Of a DNA stretch of 24,928 bases, positions 19,285-24,928 are shown in pieces. The notes under the pieces are model-generated. The model saw nothing but the letters and a program-made list of their open reading frames with translations. It did not search any database and was not told where the DNA came from. The stretch covers positions 1 through 24,928 of the forward strand of contig KV784174.1 of assembly GCA_000333855.2 (NCBI GenBank), given 5' to 3'. The position numbers were made by a program, and so were the translations under genes. The DNA is from Endotrypanum monterogeii. Lineage: Eukaryota; Euglenozoa; Kinetoplastea; Trypanosomatida; Trypanosomatidae. Numbering within the stretch: the first letter of the stretch is position 1; the number at the start of each line of letters is the position of its first letter.

Positions 19285-20949
19285 CTACGACATCTTCTCG
19301 TTGCGTCTGTCAGTTGGAGCGCGGGAAATCGGTGGCAGACGTAGGCAGTGCGTTTCCCTTTTAGGAGGATTTTTGAACGGCCCGTTGCCTACGATACGTT
19401 TTTGCCGCATTGTACTCAAACTAGCTGATGAAGACAGTGTGATGGACTCGGAGCTGCAGGGAGATCCCCGGCTTTGGACGTCTCCTGTGGATATGCTGTA
19501 CGAAAGTGCTGCGGGGGTCATTTTTTCTTTCAAACAGGCGTTGATCTGCCCAATTGTGTCGGCGCTGATCCCGGTGTCGCCAACGTTGATGCTCGTTACG
19601 TGTGAGAGCGGATTACGAACCAGTCGAACGATGGAGCGACCCGCTACAGCTGGAATAGGATTGTGAGACAAATCGAGGGAGCTTAGTGATGGATGTCGCG
19701 TTACCACCTTGAGCAGGGTCTGAATGACAGATAAATTGTGAATGTTATTCCAACTAAGATCTATATGCTTCAGGAAGGAGCACGTATCTATCATCGCGAT
19801 CAGCTCTAGTAGTGCCATGGGTCGTGCGTGGAAGATGTGACTACAGTCCAAGGAGGGGCTTGCCGGTACGAACTTGCCTGTAACGAGATAGCGGTAGTCC
19901 CGTAAAATGGGGAACATATCATACCCAAGCCGCACCAGTCGCTGTCTCTTCTGTAAGTATAACAGACGCTGTGCACCCATGACAGCCAGCACAGCCGCTC
20001 GCCATCGAGATGAAAGCTTCACAGCTGTTGCTGACAAGGTCCGTGAAGCGTAGAAGGAGGTTCGGCGATTTGCGTCTAGGCCCTCCTTGATCCACGGGTG
20101 CTTTAGTGCCTCTCTTGCGGTCATTCGACGATGCGGGTCGTAAATAAGGAGCTGACTAATAAAGTCCTGCAGCAACGGCGGAAAATGAAAATCACCACGA
20201 CTATCCCCCTCCTCTAATGGACGATATCCGCGGCAGATGGCCTTTGTCAGTGCAGCTTCGGTACGAGCCTGGAACGGGTAGCGACTAAGGTACATCACAT
20301 GAGCTATGACTCCCATTGCCCACATGTCTACAGGCTTCCCGTAATTCTTCTCAAGAAGTATCTCGGGCGCCATAAATTGCAGCGTGCCGCAGCACGTGGT
20401 CAGGCATTGCTCATTACCAGCAAAAACCGAAAGTCCAAAATCCGATATCTTCACTACAAGATCGTTTTGGGATAACAGACAGTTGCTTGGCTTTAAGTCT
20501 CGATGTACAATACCCTTATCGTGAATGTATTCCACTGCCATAAGCAGTTGCATGATAAAGCGCCGCACCTCCGGTTCAGACACGTTTTGCCGGTCTATGC
20601 GGTTTTGCAGAGAGCCGCCAGGAAGGTATTCCATCACGATCGAGAGGGACGCCTCATCTTGATACGTCTCCTCAAGCTTTACAATGTTCGGGTGGGAAAG
20701 AAGACTCATCGTCTCTACCTCCCCCATGACACTTCGCAGTCCCTTCGTGCCGGCCTTGCGCTTATCAATCTTTTTGACTGCGTACATGTCCTTTCCACCA
20801 GAGCGAAGGGTCGCACTCCAAACATCACCATAGGAACCGGAGCCAATGTTCTCAATTAACACATAGCGAGATTCTAGATCCGTGCAGTCAGAGCTTCCCC
20901 CGTTCTTGGCATTGCGCAAAAGGCTGTCCTGAAGGGCATAAAAATCCAT
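19285..20949 (-). CDS. Serine/threonine protein kinase with C-terminal leucine-rich repeats
   Basis: Starting at Met 20949 the protein has 554 residues. The kinase domain is at about 29-287 with all key elements: glycine loop GSGSYG (36-41), ATP-binding Lys59 in YAVKK, alpha-C Glu77, HRDLKPSN with catalytic Asp151 and Asn156, DFG at 170-172, and APE at 194-196. The HRDLKPSN and DPHRRMTAREALKHPW signatures suit a CAMK-like or related Ser/Thr kinase. After a basic linker (about 290-360), residues 393-470 carry leucine-rich repeats (LKHIDLSWNNI, LSSLDLSHNPI, VTSINVGDTGI), probably for protein interaction. The tail is Ser-rich and basic. A longer ORF reaches an upstream Met at 21093, but those 48 extra residues are translated from the pyrimidine tract and would be removed by trans-splicing. 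The kinase looks catalytically competent; the substrate is unknown. Confidence 0.9.
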   Translation of the reverse strand: MDFYALQDSLLRNAKNGGSSDCTDLESRYVLIENIGSGSYGDVWSATLRSGGKDMYAVKKIDKRKAGTKGLRSVMGEVETMSLLSHPNIVKLEETYQDEASLSIVMEYLPGGSLQNRIDRQNVSEPEVRRFIMQLLMAVEYIHDKGIVHRDLKPSNCLLSQNDLVVKISDFGLSVFAGNEQCLTTCCGTLQFMAPEILLEKNYGKPVDMWAMGVIAHVMYLSRYPFQARTEAALTKAICRGYRPLEEGDSRGDFHFPPLLQDFISQLLIYDPHRRMTAREALKHPWIKEGLDANRRTSFYASRTLSATAVKLSSRWRAAVLAVMGAQRLLYLQKRQRLVRLGYDMFPILRDYRYLVTGKFVPASPSLDCSHIFHARPMALLELIAMIDTCSFLKHIDLSWNNIHNLSVIQTLLKVVTRHPSLSSLDLSHNPIPAVAGRSIVRLVRNPLSHVTSINVGDTGISADTIGQINACLKEKMTPAALSYSISTGDVQSRGSPCSSESITLSSSASLSTMRQKRIVGNGPFKNPPKRETHCLRLPPISRAPTDRRNEKMS

Positions 20950-21069
20950 GTTTTCCCCTGCATGAAGGCACAAGGAAACCTGCTTCCGATGGGAGTTCAG
21001 TGGTTGTATTTGTACATAATAGAAGTGAAGACAAAAAAAAAAAGGGGGGGAAGGAAGAGTGAAGAAGAG
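20950..21069 (-). promoter_or_regulatory. Predicted spliced-leader acceptor for the kinase gene (decides the start)
   Basis: The coding strand has a long pyrimidine tract (21021-21069, with C7-T11 at its core). Its first downstream AG is at 20983-20984, with another at 20980-20981, giving a 5' UTR of about 33 bases before the ATG at 20949. The upstream in-frame Met at 21093 lies before the tract and would not be in the mature mRNA. Confidence 0.65.
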
Positions 21070-22077
21070 GAGACCACATAGTAGCAGAGACAAAAGGAGG
21101 GACGGGACGGGACGGGAAGTGGGTGCTCATCATGTTCACTTGCACTTCTCGATTGATATTTTCGGTTCCCTTGGGAAGCAATTTTTTTTTTGGTTGTGAA
21201 AAAGCTGTGTAGACCGAGGGGCGTACAGAAAAGAAAAAAACCCAAAACGTTGAGCGTCTACACGGGCTCACCACCCCCTCCTTACGGAATTACACAAAAA
21301 CCACGTAACACCTTTGAGATGAGATTCGTGCGCGGTAGCAGTAGAAATGACGGCTAGGGGGTGGGACACCTAATTAACGGAGTGACAGGGAGAGAACGTA
21401 GGACAAATCCCACTAGAAAAACTTTACTTTGTTTCCCGAACGGAAGGGTAGGGGGAAGCTTGCCCATTGAATTTCACAATCGCACGATTCTCATGATTTT
21501 TTTTTTCTAGAGAAGATTTGACGCGCGACGACCCACGTGTGATCAGACCATCAAGATCAACAACGTAAACGTACACATCGCCCAAGACCAAGTATGCTGT
21601 ACACGCCTTGCACCCAACATGGGTACCTGTCTATGGGCATACGTCTGTGCAGAGATACACAGTCCAAGACAGCACACTAATACAGACTCAATGCGTCAAC
21701 ACGAGGGGGGGGGGCAGAAAGCAAAGAGAGTTAGTGTAAAATACGACAACACGCGCACCGATCATCCACAGCACATAAAACAACGCAACAGAAACGAGAA
21801 GGTAGAGAGAAGCACTGTAACAAGAACTACAGCCTCGACACAGAGTAGAACACTCAGACATCTACTCCGAAGGTTATATTCACGATCCACTCACTAGCAC
21901 ACGCACACATGTCAATGCAACATGATTTCGACGACTAACTAAGAAATACCACATTGTTTACTTTTTTATTTGACATATAACTCCTCCTCTTTTTTGTTTC
22001 AAAAGACCATCGGGCGATGGGAGCCCCTCTGGGAACCAGGCGTTGGGGCGGGTTCTTGAGAATTGGCGAAACTACTA
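21070..22077. other. Intergenic region, kinase to ARL1
   Basis: About 1.0 kb contain a (GGGAC)n block at 21099-21116, T-runs near 21182-21191 and 21498-21507, a G9 run near 21704, and AT-rich sequence just after the ARL1 stop (21940-22000). This would hold the ARL1 3' UTR. No convincing ORF was seen. Confidence 0.6.
21099..21116 (+). other. Potential G-quadruplex, GGG-AC repeats
   Basis: Four GGG runs at 99-101, 104-106, 109-111 and 114-116 (all +21000) are separated by identical two-base AC loops, and another GGG follows at 21121-21123. It is on the plus strand, which is the template for transcription of this unit, just upstream of the kinase pyrimidine tract. Quadruplex formation is predicted from sequence only. 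Confidence 0.6.
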
Positions 22078-22641
22078 CTACTTAGTAAGACCTTGTTCAC
22101 ACAATTTTTCTACAAGCCAATCCATGCCCTCAACCAGACCGTCGCCTGTCTTGGCGCTGCTCTTCACGACAGTCCAGGTCCGATTCATAATAGACGACAC
22201 GCCGAGCTGATCAGCGATTTCAATATCACTGGCCGCCTGCGGTATATCCTGTTTGTTTGCGAATACCAAAAGAAGACTTTTCCGAAGCTCATCCTCGTCT
22301 AGCAAAGAGTAGAGCTCGTGTTTGGCAACGCCCATTCGATCTCTGTCTGTGCTATCGACAACGTAAATAACGGCGTCTGTGTCACTGAAATAGCAGCGCC
22401 AGTATGGTCGAACACCTGTCTGGCCACCGAGGTCCCATACCTCAAAGGTAATATTTTTGTATTCAAGGGTTTCTAGGTTGACACCCACGGTCGGAACAGT
22501 AGTCACCACATCACCCAGGTGTAGTCGATAAAGAATCGAAGTTTTCCCTGCATTGTCGAGGCCAAGCATCAACACTCGAAATTTTCGGTCAGGTGGGAGC
22601 AGACCGAAGGCCTTCTTTATTGTCGTCAATAGTGAGCCCAT
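22078..22641 (-). CDS. ARL1: ADP-ribosylation factor-like GTPase ARL1
   Basis: This 187-residue Arf-family GTPase has every diagnostic element. Gly2 is available for N-myristoylation, with an amphipathic N-terminal helix. The P-loop GLDNAGKT is at 27-34, the switch I Thr at 51 (TVPTVG), switch II WDLGGQ at 69-74, NKQD at 129-132 and SAK at 162-164. The segment [20 protein letters not shown] and the following [10 protein letters not shown] match ARL1 better than Arf1 or other ARLs. ARL1 works at the trans-Golgi, where its GTP form recruits GRIP-domain golgins; trypanosomatid ARL1 is reported to be Golgi-localised. The length is normal (about 180-190) and no key residue is missing. It lies directly before the eEF1A locus in the transcription direction, as I recall for Leishmania chromosome 17. 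Confidence 0.93.
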   Translation of the reverse strand: MGSLLTTIKKAFGLLPPDRKFRVLMLGLDNAGKTSILYRLHLGDVVTTVPTVGVNLETLEYKNITFEVWDLGGQTGVRPYWRCYFSDTDAVIYVVDSTDRDRMGVAKHELYSLLDEDELRKSLLLVFANKQDIPQAASDIEIADQLGVSSIMNRTWTVVKSSAKTGDGLVEGMDWLVEKLCEQGLTK

Positions 22642-24577
22642 AATATACGTGATCTGATTGGTACAGTTTCGAGTCTTTATTATGTGGAGATGGACTTCAG
22701 TATGGTTAGAGGAGACCTGAAAAGTGTGAGGGCGGGTGGCACAGTAATGCTTCCTGATGTAACGACAATATGTAAAGTCAGAAATTTAAAATGGGGGAAC
22801 TTAGTCTACAGATGAGATGTGTATCACTACGCTAGGGAAAGGATCTCTCTTGCTCAAGGGGGGGGGCATATAAAAATTGAGGAAGAGAGGTTCTGCGACT
22901 TCTGCCGCCTCACTTTTCTGATATATGAGTAGGGCCAACTCTGCTATGGGTGAACAAGAAGACGCCGCGGCAAGACATAACAATGACAGCCGTAGCAGCA
23001 ACAGATCAGCAATGAGACTGCGAAGGCGGAAAAAGTGACAGTGACAACAAGTCAGCGAGAAAAGGAAATGAAAGAGGGAAATGTATCAGCCAACGAAAAG
23101 TGAAAAGATGCGTTTAAAGCTCAGAGAGGGAAAGAACATATGCAAGTATATTTATTCCACTAGAAAAGAAAAACAAAGCGCCGGGTTACCAGCGGAAGAT
23201 AGCGTCGGAGTGGAGGTAACGCGACCACATAGGTGTGGTTCAAAGCGGTGTCGCCTTGAGGAGCATCAGACCTAGGGTGAAAGGGGGAAGGGGGTGGTGG
23301 ACGTCCTAGTTGAAGCTCACATGATCTCACTACAGAGCAGCACAAATCATCTATGACCACCAATGGGATCGTCGATACATAGGCGGGATGAGAAAGAAAG
23401 TAGGAGCAGGAGTTGTAGGTCTGAATAAACGGAAGTGCCCAGACTACCACCGCCGATGCATCAGAAGAGTCGGTGAGATGGGGGAAAAAAAAGACACCAA
23501 CATGACGACAAGGGCACATGCCCACATCTTCAACGCACGGCTTTCAGGCAGGGGAATTACGAAGACCTTAATAACTGTTTACGTAAAAATACTAGAGATT
23601 TTGTCCCTCCCCCTTCCATTTGAAAGGTGTGAGGTGATGTACAGAAAAGGAAAGAAAATGAATTTCTCTTTTCGAAATAGGGGCTGTTTGCACAAAGAGA
23701 CAAGTATTTCTAGCGTACCTCTCCCTAGAAATCCACCACAAGCGCTGTCACGAGACTCGTGAGAGGTCATCGTCGATGGAAATGTAGGTGATGATACGAA
23801 AATGGAGCCAGGTGAAAATATTTCTTGTCCTGAGTGGGTATATTCAGGTAAACAATCAGGAAAATTTATGGCCACTTCGAATTCTAGCATTGAAGACCCG
23901 AGCAAGTGCGCCAAAAAAAAAAACGCACCCTTTCTATCAACACTGACTTCTGTAAAAGAGTCAATCGTCGTTGCAGTAACCGGCATCACTTCTCTTCCCT
24001 GTTCATCGCCTTTTCCTTGAACTGATTCAAATGCGTTAAGGGTATCAAACAAAAAAAAAACCTTTTTTAATTAACTCCCCCACAGTAGTTTCTTCGCTGC
24101 CGACAGCACACCACGCATAAAAAAAAACATGAAAGTTTCTCGAACATTATTGACTACAAAACATTCTTTCTGACAATACACCGAACATTTATTGTGAAAT
24201 ACAATTTCCACTTCGACCGCAGGTCCACCATGTACGACCACCAAAATTTTGAACAATGAAAAACGAATACAACCACCAAATACGATGTACATTCATCCCT
24301 AATTTCTCCAGATAAACACGAGCTTAGCAAAACGCACACACACAGGCGCTCGACCTGGTGGGGGGAGTTACGGAAACGAGGTCGCGCACCGACATTTGCG
24401 GGGCTGATGACACGGAGCGACGGTCATCCCCGCCAGCCGCGCGGCGGACCAATAAATAATGCCCAGCTAGGGGGAAAAAAAAGAGGGGAGGGGATCAATA
24501 GGGCTTCGGAGGCGGAGAAGGCGACGTGCCCTGGCACCCAGCAGTCGCCGCACAGCAGCCCCACCCTCTCGACTCGC
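22642..24577. other. Intergenic region, ARL1 to eEF1A
   Basis: About 1.9 kb. The coding strand has pyrimidine tracts upstream of ARL1 (plus-strand purine-rich at about 23030-23080), several A-runs, and GC-rich sequence just after the eEF1A stop (24400-24577), which is probably its 3' UTR. A 157-residue minus-strand ORF at 23579-24052 was considered and not called, because it has no domain and ends in low-complexity Phe-rich sequence from pyrimidine tracts. Confidence 0.55.
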
Positions 24578-24928
24578 CTACTTCTTCGCGGCCTTCGCCG
24601 CAGCCTTGGTCACCTTACCGGCGCTGCCGTCCTTCTTGCTCACAGCCTTGATGATGCCGACGGCGACCGTCTGGCGCATGTCGCGCACAGCGAAGCGGCC
24701 CAACGGCGGGTAGTCGTTGAACACCTCCACGCACATCGGCTTCTGCGGCACCATCTTCACGATGGCGGCGTCGCCCGACTTGATGGACTTGGGGTTCTTC
24801 TCCAGCTCCTTGCCGGAGCGGCGGTCGATCTTCGACTCGATGTCCGCGAAGCGGCATGCGATGTGGCTCGTGTGGCAATCCAGCACCGGCGCGTAGCCGT
24901 TGCTGATCTGGCCGGGGTGGTTCAGCAC
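24578..24928 (-). CDS. EEF1A: Translation elongation factor 1-alpha, C-terminal part (5' end outside window)
   Basis: The last 116 codons and stop of eEF1A are present; the reading frame is open at the right edge, where the first codon is GTG (Val), not a start. The protein is the GTPase that delivers aminoacyl-tRNA to the ribosome. The visible part is domain III, with [20 protein letters not shown], then [36 protein letters not shown] and [15 protein letters not shown], ending in the Lys/Ala-rich KAAAKAAKK tail typical of kinetoplastids. One small oddity is NDYPPLGRF, where I remember NDYAPLGRF. Nearly all codons end in G or C, unlike the neighbouring genes, which fits very high expression. 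In related species the gene is usually in tandem copies; this would be the last one of any array. Confidence 0.96.
   Translation of the reverse strand: MLNHPGQISNGYAPVLDCHTSHIACRFADIESKIDRRSGKELEKNPKSIKSGDAAIVKMVPQKPMCVEVFNDYPPLGRFAVRDMRQTVAVGIIKAVSKKDGSAGKVTKAAAKAAKK

Noticed and set aside
23579..24052. Minus-strand 157-residue ORF between ARL1 and eEF1A
   Set aside because: No domain or signal is recognised. The C-terminal third is Phe/Ile-rich from pyrimidine tracts, and I recall no gene at this place in Leishmania. It could be re-examined if transcript data show its own acceptor site.

Overview
The window looks like the left end of a nuclear chromosome from a trypanosomatid (Kinetoplastea). 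Three things point there. A CCCTAA telomeric array lies near the left edge. All eleven convincing protein genes are intron-less and on the minus strand, with long purine-rich gaps between them (polypyrimidine tracts on the coding strand), as in a polycistronic unit processed by spliced-leader trans-splicing. The protein content is typically kinetoplastid, including an eEF1A C-terminus very close to the Leishmania protein as I remember it. Outside eEF1A the base composition is visibly less GC-rich than Leishmania, so I would not name the genus. A non-Leishmania insect trypanosomatid is possible, but that is inference.

Layout, left to right. Positions 1-160 are non-telomeric sequence outside the telomeric array. 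Positions 161-428 are about 44 CCCTAA units. Positions 429-4316 are a gene-free subtelomere that is very C-rich next to the array. Then, all on the minus strand and read toward the telomere: eIF3 subunit a (4317-6641), a small secreted or ER protein with a MANF/ARMET-like C-terminal domain (7870-8364), two tandem paralogous polytopic membrane proteins of the TMEM8/myomaker (CREST) type (9108-9773 and 10607-11284), a RING-H2 protein (13175-13756), a J-domain protein with one membrane anchor (15246-16016), a UHM/RRM-like putative RNA-binding protein (16801-17499), a protein kinase with a leucine-rich-repeat tail (19285-20949), the Arf-like GTPase ARL1 (22078-22641) and the 3' end of eEF1A (24578-24928, running off the right edge). 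The intergenic regions (0.7-1.9 kb) hold microsatellites, homopolymers and pyrimidine tracts and no convincing further genes.

The genes do not form one pathway. They are housekeeping or regulatory genes sharing a transcription unit: translation (eIF3a, eEF1A), trafficking (ARL1), putative RNA binding, chaperone and ER functions, ubiquitin ligation and signalling. From memory, the eIF3a ... kinase - ARL1 - eEF1A order matches the left end of Leishmania chromosome 17, which suggests a conserved telomere-proximal block.

A 396/397-bp nearly perfect direct repeat flanks a run of 20 N at 14373-14392. It is most simply an unmerged contig overlap rather than biology. I found no clear evidence of a novel system. 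The best leads are the tandem CREST-type pair, the MANF-like C-domain protein without a saposin-like N-domain, and the sequence lying outside the telomeric array.
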